Positions 36,979-45,084 are shown, numbered from the stretch's first letter. The stretch is 64,000 nucleotides of DNA from an uncultured bacterium (GCA_903826575.1 CAIKEU010000069.1:62001-126000), one strand, 5' to 3'. The notes: generated by a model from the letters alone, not told the origin. Made by a program: numbers and translations.

Positions 36979-38625
36979 TCAGCTCGCCGCGATTTCAGTG
37001 ACCTGGCCGTCTTCAACATGCCAGCGACGGGTCAGGCGGACGGTGTCGAGCATGCGGCGATCGTGAGTTACGAGAAGCACAGTTCCGTCGAAGGATTCGA
37101 GCGCCTCTTCCAACTGCTCGATCGCGGGAAGGTCGAGATGATTCGTTGGCTCATCGAGAACGAGCAGGTTGACTCCGCGGGCCTGAAGTAGCGCCAAGGC
37201 AGCGCGTGTGCGCTCCCCTGGTGAAAGCGACGATGCGGGACGGAATGCGTGGTGCGGGCCTAGCCCAAACTTCGCGAGCAGGGTGCGCACATCGGCCATC
37301 GGCCAGTCAGGAACGAGGCGAGAGAACGCATCAGCTAGTGCGTCGACGCCTTCGAACAACGCCCGCGCTTGATCCACCTCGCCAATGACAACACCAGAGC
37401 CAAGGGACACCTGACCGGCATCCGGCTCGATACGTCCGAGGAGTAGCGCGAGCAGTGTTGATTTACCAGCGCCGTTTGGACCAGTCACCGCTATGCGATC
37501 TCGCAGGGCCAATTGAAGATCGACGGGGCCCAGAGTGAAATCCCCACGACGAGCCGTCGCTGCGCGGGCCGTAGCGACGACGTCCCCTGATCGCGGCGCA
37601 GCGGCGATGCTGAATTGCAGCGTCCATTCCTTTCGCGGCTCTTCAACCGTTTCAAGCCGTTCGATCATGCGCTCACTCTGCCGCGCTTTCGCCGCCTGCT
37701 TTTCCGTTGCCTCGCTTCGGAAATTGCGTCCGATCTTGTCGTTGTCTTTACTCTTGCGACGGGCGTTCTTAACGCCCTTCTCCATCCACGCGCGTTGCAT
37801 GTGTGCGCGTGCTTCGAGCTCGGCTCGACGGCCCGCGTACTGCTCGTAATCAAGGCGGGCCTGACGGCGAGCTACTGAACGCTCGTCAAGATACGCCTCA
37901 TAACCACCGCCGTACGTGGTGATGCGTTGCAGGCTTTGATCTATCTCGACCACAGCGGTGACGGTGCGAGCGAGGAACTCGCGATCGTGACTCACGACTA
38001 CTACCGGGGCGTCCAAACGTTCGACGAAGTCCTCGAGTAAATCGAGCCCGTCCGCATCGAGATTGTTCGTCGGCTCATCGAGTAGGTAGACGTCGAAGCG
38101 TGACAGCAGCAGTGCAGCCAGGCCGACGCGCGCCGCTTGTCCTCCAGACAGCGCGGTCATGTCGAGATCAAGGTCGACGTCGAGCCCGATCTCGTCGACA
38201 ACCTTTGCTACCCGTTCGTCGAAGTCAGCGCCACCGAGTGCCAACCAATTTTCCAGCGCGTCAGAGTACGCGTCCGCGGCGGCTTCATAGTCTTCGCCGA
38301 GGGCAATCGACTGGCGATCAAATTCATCTTGCGCATCGAGCATGCCGGTCCTGCGTTGCAGATGCATCAGTACTGACTCACCCGGAGCCGTCTCAGGTTC
38401 CTGCGTCAGATATCCCATGTGCGCTGATGGCGGCGACACGGTGACAACACCGGAATCTGGTGGCCGAATGCCCGCGAGGATGCGAAGGATCGTCGTCTTA
38501 CCAGCACCATTGGGACCAACCAGCCCAATCACATCGCCCGGAGCTACAACGAGGTCAAACCCTGAGAACAGTTCACGATCACCGTGACCGGCCGAAACTG
38601 CGCGCGCCTGAACGGTTGCGCTCAT
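36979..38625 (-). CDS. ABC-F family ATPase (ribosome-associated)
   Basis: 548 residues, two ATPase domains and no membrane part. Domain 1: GLVGPNGAGKTTILRIL, TALSGGQAARVGLAAL, YLLDEPTNNLDADG. A linker of about 80 residues rich in Arg/Lys (ARHMQRAWMEKGVKNARRKSKDND-type, positions about 255-300) corresponds to the P-site tRNA interaction motif. Domain 2: AVTGPNGAGKSTLLALLLG, SSLSPGERTRAALAL, VLDEPTNHLDLPA. ABC-F proteins act on ribosomes during stalling; some protect against antibiotics. Similar actinobacterial proteins are often labelled as resistance factors, but nothing here shows which drug, if any. Confidence 0.88.
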   Translation of the reverse strand: MSATVQARAVSAGHGDRELFSGFDLVVAPGDVIGLVGPNGAGKTTILRILAGIRPPDSGVVTVSPPSAHMGYLTQEPETAPGESVLMHLQRRTGMLDAQDEFDRQSIALGEDYEAAADAYSDALENWLALGGADFDERVAKVVDEIGLDVDLDLDMTALSGGQAARVGLAALLLSRFDVYLLDEPTNNLDADGLDLLEDFVERLDAPVVVVSHDREFLARTVTAVVEIDQSLQRITTYGGGYEAYLDERSVARRQARLDYEQYAGRRAELEARAHMQRAWMEKGVKNARRKSKDNDKIGRNFRSEATEKQAAKARQSERMIERLETVEEPRKEWTLQFSIAAAPRSGDVVATARAATARRGDFTLGPVDLQLALRDRIAVTGPNGAGKSTLLALLLGRIEPDAGQVSLGSGVVIGEVDQARALFEGVDALADAFSRLVPDWPMADVRTLLAKFGLGPHHAFRPASSLSPGERTRAALALLQARGVNLLVLDEPTNHLDLPAIEQLEEALESFDGTVLLVTHDRRMLDTVRLTRRWHVEDGQVTEIAAS

Positions 38626-38630
38626 ACCCC

Positions 38631-39095
38631 TTAGTACTCGCCCTTGATGACGAAGTACGAGCCGCGAATGGTGCCAGCCAGCTTCGACTTCTGACGGGCA
38701 AACTTGAAGCGATCAGCCAGTTCGGATGGAACGTCCATGCCATCGGAGAGCTTGAACCCGACGGCTCGTTTTCCGGCATCAGCGAGTGTGTAGAGAACGT
38801 TGATCGCCAGCCCACTTTCGTAGAACACGTACGTCCAGCGAATTCCGTCGACTTCAAATTCGGTGGCTTCCAACGGCTTTGATTCGATGATGATGTCGCG
38901 CTCATCTTTGAGAACCTTTGCGACGTAGGCGATTTCCTTCTTCGCCTTGCTCGCTGGTTCGGTGGTGAAGGTGTGGTCGTACTTGTTCTTGAAGTAACGA
39001 GCCTCATTGGCGCGAAGTCCAGCAAGCGCATCCACTACGGGTGACGATTCAAGTCCAACCGTCGACACCGTTTGAAAGTCCACTACATACGACAT
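38631..39095 (-). CDS. Hypothetical 154-residue cytoplasmic protein
   Basis: ATG at 39095 with AGGGGGA seven bases upstream, so translation is well supported. No signal peptide, membrane segment or known motif. The sequence is mixed alpha/beta with basic patches (ARYFKNKYDHTF, KAKKEIAYVAKVLKDERD, RFKFARQKSKLAG) and reads like a soluble single-domain protein. It ends six bases before the ABC-F start and probably forms a two-gene unit with it, hence a possible ribosome or stress link; that is inference from position only. Confidence 0.65.
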   Translation of the reverse strand: MSYVVDFQTVSTVGLESSPVVDALAGLRANEARYFKNKYDHTFTTEPASKAKKEIAYVAKVLKDERDIIIESKPLEATEFEVDGIRWTYVFYESGLAINVLYTLADAGKRAVGFKLSDGMDVPSELADRFKFARQKSKLAGTIRGSYFVIKGEY

Positions 39096-39451
39096 AAATC
39101 CCCCTGAAAGATGAATGCGACACTTCTCGTAACTTCCCCGGCAGGATCGAGAATAGACGGCAGGCCTGACTAGCCCTTAGCGGCATCCCGTTAACCGCTG
39201 GGCAACTTCCTGCTAACGACGTAGCGTGTTATCGGATACAGCGAATTTCTCACCCGAGAGGTCATTACTGCGGACGAACTAGCTCGAATTTCCCGTGCAC
39301 GGCAAATGGTGTTGATGGCACTGGGGAAATGTGAGAACCATTTGCGGTTCGCGCAACATTTTATTAAAGAGTCTTGTGCATCCGACGATGCATGGCTACT
39401 TTAAACCATCATCTAGTTTTCTGATCTTGTTATTCGGAGTGGGGGCACCCC
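39096..39451. other. 356-base non-coding stretch with repeat motif at the left edge of the secreted-protein cassette
   Basis: No coding frame is convincing. It contains copy 1 of the 36-base GCACGGCAAATGGTG motif (39297-39332), followed at 39337-39346 by an inverted half copy (ACCATTTGCG), then an AT-rich run (39355-39425) that probably holds the promoter of the gene that follows. Confidence 0.6.
39297..39332 (+). repeat. Copy 1 of a 36-base motif bounding the secreted-protein cassette
   Basis: Begins GCACGGCAAATGGTGTTG and ends TGGGGAAATGT. Copy 3 (42076-42111) on the other strand is also 36 bases and shares the first 18 bases exactly and most of the rest. Together they form imperfect inverted repeats about 2.8 kb apart. 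Confidence 0.8.
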
Positions 39452-39492
39452 GTGACAATTCGTAAAACCCGCCTTTTTGCAGGCGTCGTACT

Positions 39493-40545
39493 TTGACGGC
39501 ACTTTCTTCTGTTGTAACCGCTGGGGCTACATCCGCTGGTGAGCGTAAGGTGCACGCCACCGGCAAGGTCGTGGAATCAGACGGCCGCGAATCCTCTGGA
39601 GCATCCGTTGCGATGTACGCAGAGCCGGATGCGAAGTTCTTAGCAAGCATGTCGGTGGGGGACAGTTACTCCCCCACGCTAGTCGGGACTGCGACCACGG
39701 ACACAGCCGGGAACTTCACCATCGACGGAGCGGTGACAGCCGGGTCTCAGAATCTGAGGTTCGTGGCATCAGACCTCAAGGGCCATGCCACGGAATGGTG
39801 GGAGCCAGAGAAGGCAAACGCCAGCCTCGTCTTGAAATTGGGTAGCGTTTCAAGCGCCGCTGTTGCCGGCGGAGCAGCCATAGCGAAGTCCAACAGCATC
39901 TCCTCGACTCTAATGTCGAGTTACGTAGTCAACGACATCGTCGGTCAACTGTACTCAACCACCACCGGCGCAACCGGCGATTTCCAATACGGCAGCGGAG
40001 CCACGAGCGAACTTGGCGTTGGGGTGTCCCTCACGGGGTCCGTTGGCGGTTGGACGACATCGGGGACTACTAGCGCTAACTCGACCCTGACGATCGACTT
40101 CCCGCAACAAGCCAGCACCTCGACATGGAAAAAATACTTCAGTTCGCAGTGGCTCTACGGAAAATACAAGGACGTTTTCTCGACTTGCGTTAAGGGCTAC
40201 TGCAGCGTGGACCAGATTCAGTACGGGGCGCGGCCCATCCGATTCAATGGCGGCGCGATCGTAAGCGAAGCAGCCTCTGTTCCCACAACCAACCCGCAAT
40301 ACTGTGCTCCCTACGACCCCAACAGTGGCGTCACGGCCGATTATGGCTCATCAATCACTTGGTCGAATGGTGTCTCCATCGCGGCGTACATTGGCATTAA
40401 TCTGTCAAGCAAAACGGGCTACTCGACCTCCGCGAAGAATGCCTGCAAATTCACCAAAGCTGTCCACCTTTGCGGCACAGGTGGAGTGCCGAGCCAAGGG
40501 AGTGGAGGCTCGCCCAATCCATACTTAATCGTCGTGACACCCTGA
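39493..40545 (+). CDS. Secreted protein of unknown function with frameshifted signal peptide
   Basis: 350 codons open from a TTG at 39493, but the true N-terminus is probably at GTG 39452: that frame encodes VTIRKTRLFAGVVL and then hits TGA at 39494, while the long frame continues TALSSVVTAGATSAGERKV. One extra base in the CTTTG run at 39491-39495 would join them into a perfect signal peptide. So either a one-base deletion has damaged the gene or there is a sequence error. The mature part begins with a short beta domain (HATGKVVESDGRESSGASVAMYAEPD, carboxypeptidase-regulatory-like, about 17-75), followed by a Ser/Thr/Gly-rich region and a C-terminal Cys-containing domain (CVKGYCS, QYCAPYD, CKFTKAVHLCG). 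Family unknown. First of three exported-protein genes. Confidence 0.6.
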   Translation: MTALSSVVTAGATSAGERKVHATGKVVESDGRESSGASVAMYAEPDAKFLASMSVGDSYSPTLVGTATTDTAGNFTIDGAVTAGSQNLRFVASDLKGHATEWWEPEKANASLVLKLGSVSSAAVAGGAAIAKSNSISSTLMSSYVVNDIVGQLYSTTTGATGDFQYGSGATSELGVGVSLTGSVGGWTTSGTTSANSTLTIDFPQQASTSTWKKYFSSQWLYGKYKDVFSTCVKGYCSVDQIQYGARPIRFNGGAIVSEAASVPTTNPQYCAPYDPNSGVTADYGSSITWSNGVSIAAYIGINLSSKTGYSTSAKNACKFTKAVHLCGTGGVPSQGSGGSPNPYLIVVTP

Positions 40546-40571
40546 CCGTGTCACTCACTGAGAGCAAATCG

Positions 40572-41081
40572 ATGGATAGGTTGATCAAGACTGTCGTCGC
40601 GACTGCGCTGGTTCTTTCGGCGAGCGGCTGTTCCGGCCCGATCTCCTCCAATGGCCCAATGAGTTCTGATGCTTGGTCCGGCGAAATGTGTGCGCCAGCG
40701 ACGTTACTGCCCGCTACGGTAGGGGTCGGTTCCCTCACGGCGACACGACCAACGACAATCACAGCGGTCAAACTCATTGGCGCATCGGGCATTGCATCGA
40801 CGGTCAGCTACCTCATTTCAGGCGATGGGCCTCCGCTCGGCGTTTCTGCGGACCCGCCAAGTGAATTCTCACTTAAGTCCATCGGGCCGAACCGATGGAG
40901 GGCCCGGCGCAATGCCGTCGGAGCGGATATCGCAACGGGCCAACCAGCCCCGCAACTTGTCCTGCAAATTACAGGGGCCGTGGGAAAGGCGGACTCGATC
41001 GAGGTCGAGTACACATCCGGAAACTCGCAATACACGTTGAGCATCCCGCGGCGCCTTCGGGTGGCGTCACCGGCGTGCTGA
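40572..41081 (+). CDS. Small lipoprotein of unknown function
   Basis: 169 residues from the ATG at 40572 (GAGAG eight bases upstream). Signal peptide with a lipobox-like VLSASGC, so the mature protein probably starts at Cys about 19. The remainder is beta-rich with two further cysteines (EMCAP, and the terminal C), and no domain is recognised. It starts 26 bases after the preceding stop and its own stop overlaps the next gene's GTG by seven bases, so it is co-translated with the trypsin-like lipoprotein; the pair may work together at the membrane. Confidence 0.65.
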   Translation: MDRLIKTVVATALVLSASGCSGPISSNGPMSSDAWSGEMCAPATLLPATVGVGSLTATRPTTITAVKLIGASGIASTVSYLISGDGPPLGVSADPPSEFSLKSIGPNRWRARRNAVGADIATGQPAPQLVLQITGAVGKADSIEVEYTSGNSQYTLSIPRRLRVASPAC

Positions 41082-41809
41082 AAGTCCATCGATTTATTGC
41101 CAGCGGCGGGCTGGCTCTTATGCTGGGCGTCACAGGATGCGCGAGTACACCCAAGATTCATGACACGACGCCCGTGTATGCCACGGCTGACGCTGATGCC
41201 TCAAGTGTGTACAGCGCGGAAGGGAGCGTAGTCGGGGTAATCGGCAGTTTCGCACCCGAGGGTGACTTACTGCCCGCGCTGAAGTGCACAGGCGTACTGG
41301 TCGAACCAAAACGGGTCTTGACGGCGCGACACTGCGTTACCTCCTCACGTTTGGATGTCGTCGCGGGACAGGACGTTTGCAGACCTTCAGCCGCACGGGT
41401 TCATGCGATCCTTATCCCTGCGTGGGGCGAAGGGACGGATGTGGCAGCACTCAAATTATCTGCAACTCTGCCGGGCAGACCGGTAACGATTGGAGTGAAG
41501 CCCAAGCCGGGTGATCAGGTCATCGTGCTCGGTTTTGGTCACGACTTCGATCAGCCAAGACAATGCGTTGCCTCCGCGACCACCCTCGTCGTTGACCGGG
41601 GCACCTGCCCAGTCGCGCCGCTGGGAATGCCCACGGGAGCATCTTGGTGCGCTACCCCATTTGCCGGGCACCGGAACACATGCCATGGGGACTCCGGCGC
41701 TGGTGCCTTTCTTGCCGGCGTCCTCGTTGGCATAGTGTCTAACGGGCCTGGCTGCGCTGCAAAGAGCTCCGGGAATTACGCATCTGTCCCAAATCCCTCC
41801 AAAGTCTAG
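41075..41809 (+). CDS. Trypsin-like (S1) serine protease lipoprotein
   Basis: 244 residues from a GTG at 41075 overlapping the upstream stop. Signal peptide and lipobox LGVTGC (Cys about 22). The S1 triad is visible: His in VLTARHCV (about 89), Asp in GTDVAALKL (about 129), Ser in TCHGDSGAGAF (about 210). Cysteine pairs around the His and Ser loops fit trypsin disulfides. Short for the family, so it is a compact protease domain without extra modules. Expected outside the membrane, attached by lipid. Substrates may include the cassette's other exported proteins; that is inference. Confidence 0.8.
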   Translation: MLKVHRFIASGGLALMLGVTGCASTPKIHDTTPVYATADADASSVYSAEGSVVGVIGSFAPEGDLLPALKCTGVLVEPKRVLTARHCVTSSRLDVVAGQDVCRPSAARVHAILIPAWGEGTDVAALKLSATLPGRPVTIGVKPKPGDQVIVLGFGHDFDQPRQCVASATTLVVDRGTCPVAPLGMPTGASWCATPFAGHRNTCHGDSGAGAFLAGVLVGIVSNGPGCAAKSSGNYASVPNPSKV

Positions 41810-41965
41810 ACGCCACAGATTCCGGGGTGACCGCCAAGCGCGGAGCGTCATATTGTCATGACCGAGGGAAACGCCAGAGATGTCTGAAGATCGGGGCGGC
41901 AAATGACGATGGCCATGGGACTGACTTGGATACAGTGTCGCTGCAGTTTCCGTAGCATCTCATCT

Positions 41966-41999
41966 GTACGGCAAATGGTGAGGATGCCACCGGGAAAAT
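41966..41999 (+). repeat. Copy 2 of the cassette motif
   Basis: GTACGGCAAATGGTGAGG followed by ATGCCACCGGGAAAAT. Same orientation as copy 1, less similar than copy 3. Confidence 0.7.
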
Positions 42000-42075
42000 A
42001 CCCGAGAAACGTGCATGTCGGGGGCCGCAACGGTTTTTGCGGCTAGCCCACCTTGATCCGGACGAATCGGCGCTG

Positions 42076-42111
42076 ACATTTTCCCCAGCACACCAACACC
42101 ATTTGCCGTGC
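42076..42111 (-). repeat. Copy 3 of the cassette motif, inverted
   Basis: Read on the minus strand it begins GCACGGCAAATGGTGTTG and ends CTGGGGAAAATGT, pairing with copy 1 as an imperfect inverted repeat and with copy 2 as a local palindrome. Confidence 0.8.
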
Positions 42112-42178
42112 TCGGAATCTCGGCGATAAATCTAGATCAGGAGTTCGCCGACTTTGTTACCACTTCCGAGGTGTTAGC

Positions 42179-42718
42179 TCAGTTGGGCACGATGCGGTAG
42201 GTCACGAGGAGGTGACCGGTGGGTGAGGTTGCGCTCTCCATCGTCTCGAAGTGGATCTCAGGCAGTCCATCCAAGAGTCGTCGTCCCCGCCCGATCACGT
42301 TCGGCGCGACAACGACCTTGAGTTCGTCGACAACTCCGGCGGCAAGTAGCGACTGCGCAACGGAGATGCTTGCGTGCACACCGATGTCGCCACCCGGCTC
42401 CTGTTTCATCGCCGAGACGAACTCAACGAGATCACCATCGATTGCGATCGCGCCGTCCCACGCAGCGGCTAGTTGCGTCGACGTCGCGATGTACTTGGGG
42501 ACGCGATTAATGAAGAAGGCGAACGGCTCGATATCGCTGCCCGGCCAGAATCGCGCCCACTCATCATGGCTGCGTCGGCCAAGAATCACAGCGTCCTGTG
42601 TCGAGATTACGTCCGCGAGGTGCGCGTCCATCGCGTCATCCCAACTGGTGATGAAAGAGTCGCAATCCTCGGCCACTCCATCTAGTGACAGCAGCTCGTA
42701 CACAACTACCTTGCGCAT
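42179..42718 (-). CDS. Dihydrofolate-reductase-family (RibD C-terminal-like) protein
   Basis: 179 residues. ATG at 42718 sits behind a full AAAGGAGGTGAT ribosome-binding sequence, one of the best in the window. N-terminal RKVVVYELLSLDGVAED, then VILGRRSHDEWARFWP (nucleotide-binding helix), VHASISVAQSLLAAGVVDELKVVVAPNVIGRGRRLLDG are typical of the YyaP/YwjB group of DHFR-like proteins, distinct from folate-pathway DHFR. Reaction unknown; NADPH-dependent reduction presumed. It lies 119 bases downstream of the HigA gene on the same strand. Confidence 0.8.
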   Translation of the reverse strand: MRKVVVYELLSLDGVAEDCDSFITSWDDAMDAHLADVISTQDAVILGRRSHDEWARFWPGSDIEPFAFFINRVPKYIATSTQLAAAWDGAIAIDGDLVEFVSAMKQEPGGDIGVHASISVAQSLLAAGVVDELKVVVAPNVIGRGRRLLDGLPEIHFETMESATSPTGHLLVTYRIVPN

Positions 42719-42837
42719 GCCATCACCTCCTTTGGCGAGGGGACCTGAATCACGGCGCTCGTCGTCCCACGTTGGATCCGTTGGGCTTTCGAACACTTCG
42801 CGAATTCGATCCCACGTCGTCCAGCGCTCGGCACGAA

Positions 42838-43146
42838 TCAAGCTGCACTTCCATGCCACGGCTTGATCTTCTTCAATTCCTCGCCGAGCAAGCGATGCGC
42901 GACCTCTATGTCGTATGCCGCCTGAGCCCGTAGCCAGTAGCCGTCGGACAAGCCAAAGAAGCGACACAGGCGAAGATCCGTGTCGGCTGTGATCGAGCGC
43001 TTGCCATTGACAATGTCGCCAATGCGCTGCGCCGGCACGTCAATCTCCTTGGCCAGCCTGTAACGCGTCAACCCCATGGGAGACATGAACTCCTCCCACA
43101 GCAACTCCCCCGGAGTTACCGGATCAAGTACCGCACTTCTAGCCAT
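42838..43146 (-). CDS. higA: HigA-type antitoxin (HTH)
   Basis: 102 residues from the ATG at 43146 (GGAG five bases upstream; an ATG three bases earlier is possible). An XRE helix-turn-helix is clear: PGELLWEEFMSPMGLTRYRLAKEIDVPAQRIGDIVNGKRSITADTDLRLCRFFG (about 12-65, typical opening PGELLWEEFMSPMGL). It neutralises the adjacent HigB and represses the operon by binding its operator. Gene order toxin then antitoxin, with 14 bases between, is the HigBA arrangement. Confidence 0.88.
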   Translation of the reverse strand: MARSAVLDPVTPGELLWEEFMSPMGLTRYRLAKEIDVPAQRIGDIVNGKRSITADTDLRLCRFFGLSDGYWLRAQAAYDIEVAHRLLGEELKKIKPWHGSAA

Positions 43147-43160
43147 CATCACTCCTACGT

Positions 43161-43439
43161 CTAGTGGTAATCGACGATTTCGACATCGACTGGACCTGCT
43201 TCCGTCCATCGAAAGCACACCCGCCACTGGTCATTGATCCTGATGCTCATCTGTCCTTTTCGATTACCTTTCAGTGCCTCCAGACGATTGCCCGGTGGCA
43301 CTTTTAGGTCATCGAGTCGACCCGCAATCTCAAGTTGTCTCAACTTCCGTCGCGCGACCGCTTCGAACGAGACGAACCTTCGCACCCGCACTCCGGCTGC
43401 AAGCAATTCGGTGTCTTTATCCCCAAACGAGACGATCAC
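43161..43439 (-). CDS. higB: HigB/RelE-type mRNA-cleaving toxin
   Basis: 92 residues from a GTG at 43439. HigB hallmarks: AVARRKLRQLEIAGRLDDLKVPPGNRLEALKGNRKGQMSIRINDQWRVCFRW in the central and C-terminal part (key pieces PPGNRLEALKGNRKGQ and SIRINDQWRVCF). A ribosome-dependent endoribonuclease that halts translation. The GTG begins only a few bases after a -10-like TATATT within the palindromic operator, and no Shine-Dalgarno is seen, so the mRNA may be leaderless. Intact toxin and antitoxin suggest a functional module, acquired or for element stability. Confidence 0.88.
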   Translation of the reverse strand: MIVSFGDKDTELLAAGVRVRRFVSFEAVARRKLRQLEIAGRLDDLKVPPGNRLEALKGNRKGQMSIRINDQWRVCFRWTEAGPVDVEIVDYH

Positions 43440-43441
43440 AC

Positions 43442-43474
43442 GGAATATAGTAACGCATGGCGTTACTATATTCC
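43442..43474. promoter_or_regulatory. Perfect 33-bp palindromic operator of higBA
   Basis: GGAATATAGTAACGC (43442-43456), spacer ATG, and its exact inverse (43460-43474). The downstream arm carries the presumed -10 (TACTATATT on the minus strand) immediately before the higB GTG. Binding of HigA or HigBA here would block RNA polymerase. Confidence 0.85.
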
Positions 43475-43560
43475 TAGCCCTTCGCTGCCTCCGGTGCGGA
43501 TCATGCGGCTAGTGCAATTCACGCCGACGGCACCCGTCACCCAAGCCAGGGCCTCGCACT

Positions 43561-44403
43561 ATGCTCGCGGTTGTGATGCGACGCTTTCAACAGGTTGATG
43601 TCTTTGGTGACGAGCCGTACTTTGGCAATCCGTTGGCTGTCGTCCTCGACGCCGAGGGCCTGGACGACGCAGAGCTCCAAAGATTTGCGCAGTGGACGAA
43701 CTTGTCGGAGACAACGTTCGTTCTTCCCACTACGAATGATGACGCGGACTATCGGGTTCGCATCTTCACCCCCAACGGCGAACTTCCATTTGCAGGTCAC
43801 CCGACCTTGGGAACGTGTCACGCATGGCTGCGCGCCGGTGGTCGGCCGTCGAACAGCAACCACATCGTTCAAGAGTGCGGCGCTGGGCTGGTGCGCATTA
43901 GGCAGACCGACGATGGTCTGGCCTTCGCGGCTCCCGCGTTGGTTCGCTCCGGTGGCGTCGACCCGGAATTGATCTCGCGCATCGCGACGATGCTTCGAAT
44001 CGACGAGGCGGAGATCGTCGATAGCCAGTGGGTTGATAACGGTCCGGGATGGGTGGCCGTTCTACTGCGGGATGCGCAAGCGGTTCTGGCACTCCAACCC
44101 GGCGACGTCGACATAGACCTTGGAGTCGCAGGGCTCTATCCCGAGGGCAGCGATATTGCCGTAGAGGTGCGCTCCTTCTTCCCCGTCAATGGTGCAACCG
44201 TTGAGGATCCAGTAACGGGCAGCCTCAACGCATCACTGGCTTGGTGGCTGCTAGCGACGCGGCGTCTGCGCGCGCCTTACACGGCGAGCCAGGGAACGAT
44301 GCTCGGACGCAGAGGTCGAGTGCACATTTCCCATGACGATGACGGCACGATTTGGGTGGCCGGGAAAACTGTTACGTGCATCGAAGGAACAGTGGATATC
44401 TGA
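43561..44403 (+). CDS. PhzF-family epimerase/isomerase-like protein
   Basis: 280 residues (ATG at 43561; ATG at 43576 is equally good since RRFQQVDVFG is the family opening). PhzF motifs: DVFGDEPYFGNPLAVVLDA, NLSETTFVLP with the catalytic Glu of SETTF, RIFTPNGELPFAGHPTLGTCHAWL, and EDPVTGSLNASLAWWL. Two-fold PhzF/DAP-epimerase fold; PhzF itself isomerises dihydro-hydroxyanthranilate in phenazine synthesis, but most homologues, as probably here with no phenazine genes nearby, have unknown substrates. Single gene. Confidence 0.88.
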   Translation: MLAVVMRRFQQVDVFGDEPYFGNPLAVVLDAEGLDDAELQRFAQWTNLSETTFVLPTTNDDADYRVRIFTPNGELPFAGHPTLGTCHAWLRAGGRPSNSNHIVQECGAGLVRIRQTDDGLAFAAPALVRSGGVDPELISRIATMLRIDEAEIVDSQWVDNGPGWVAVLLRDAQAVLALQPGDVDIDLGVAGLYPEGSDIAVEVRSFFPVNGATVEDPVTGSLNASLAWWLLATRRLRAPYTASQGTMLGRRGRVHISHDDDGTIWVAGKTVTCIEGTVDI

Positions 44404-44474
44404 GCGCCCGCACCAGGGTGGAAATCCACTGCTGATCACGCGCCGATTCAAGCCTCGAGGTATGAGCAAAATTC

Positions 44475-44987
44475 ATGAGCTCCGTTGAAAACGTCGAACT
44501 CGTCAGCGGGACGGTAGACGATATCCCCCGGCTTGAGCCGCTGTGGGTATCAGTCCACCATCAGCATCAGTCAGCCATGCGCGAGCTCGCTCCGTACGTA
44601 ACCGATGAGACGACGTGGGCTGAGCGCTCCGCCCTTTATGAAACCCTGCTCACCAAGCCCGGCACCATCTTGTGGATCGCGCAGATTGACGACCGCGCCG
44701 TCGGCTACGGGCTCGCGCACGTGATGCCCGTCAGCGAGACGTGGATCGCGGACACCTGGGTAACTGGGGAACGCATCGGCGAGATTGAGTCGCTCGCCGT
44801 CCACCCCGAGTTCCGAGGGCAGGGCATCGGCAGTCGCTTGTTACAGCGGCTAATCGATGGCCTCAACGAGCAAGGTGTCGAAGACCATGTGATCGGCGCA
44901 CTACCCGGCAACGTCGACGCGATTCGTCTCTACGAACGGCACGGCTACAAGAAGGCGTGGACGTACCTGATGAACCGACCTAAGTGA
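44475..44987 (+). CDS. GNAT-family N-acetyltransferase
   Basis: 170 residues. The acetyl-CoA loop is RGQGIGSRLLQRLIDGL (about 115-131), preceded by the strand IGEIESLAVHPEF and followed by ALPGNVDAIRLYERHGYKKAWTYL. Complete single GNAT domain, cytoplasmic. Acceptor unknown. Starts 71 bases after phzF on the same strand and could be read through from it. Confidence 0.88.
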   Translation: MSSVENVELVSGTVDDIPRLEPLWVSVHHQHQSAMRELAPYVTDETTWAERSALYETLLTKPGTILWIAQIDDRAVGYGLAHVMPVSETWIADTWVTGERIGEIESLAVHPEFRGQGIGSRLLQRLIDGLNEQGVEDHVIGALPGNVDAIRLYERHGYKKAWTYLMNRPK

Positions 44988-45028
44988 CGTGCGCCGACGT
45001 CGTTCCCAAACATGCGGCCTTAAAAGTA

Positions 45029-45067
45029 CGACGGGTGAGCGACGCCACTGGCGCTGCTCACCCGTCG
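45029..45067 (-). terminator. Hairpin terminator after the 57-residue gene
   Basis: CGACGGGTGAGC (45029-45040) is exactly inverted at 45056-45067; 15-base loop. On the minus strand it is followed by TACTTTTAAGG, a T-run suited to termination of the small gene. It may also serve the plus-strand GNAT gene. Confidence 0.8.
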
Positions 45068-45084
45068 ACAGGTCGTTCTAACGA

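Larger units (their letters stand above)
41810..42178. other. 369-base non-coding stretch with two repeat copies and a hairpin
   Basis: No gene seen. Contains copy 2 (41966-41999, plus) and copy 3 (42076-42111, minus) of the cassette motif, which face each other across 76 bases, and between them a hairpin GCCGCAA-cggttt-TTGCGGC (42024-42043). A weaker related stretch, CGGCAAATGACGATGG, lies near 41896. Confidence 0.65.

Noticed and set aside
36979-38625. ABC-F gene as a proven antibiotic-resistance determinant
   Set aside because: Sequence shows the ABC-F class only; housekeeping translation factors of the same form are common and no drug-specific feature is visible.
42024-42043. Hairpin GCCGCAA/TTGCGGC as an integron attC site
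   Set aside because: It lacks the R' and R'' core sequences (GTTRRRY/RYYYAAC) and there is no integrase gene; a plain hairpin between repeat copies is simpler.
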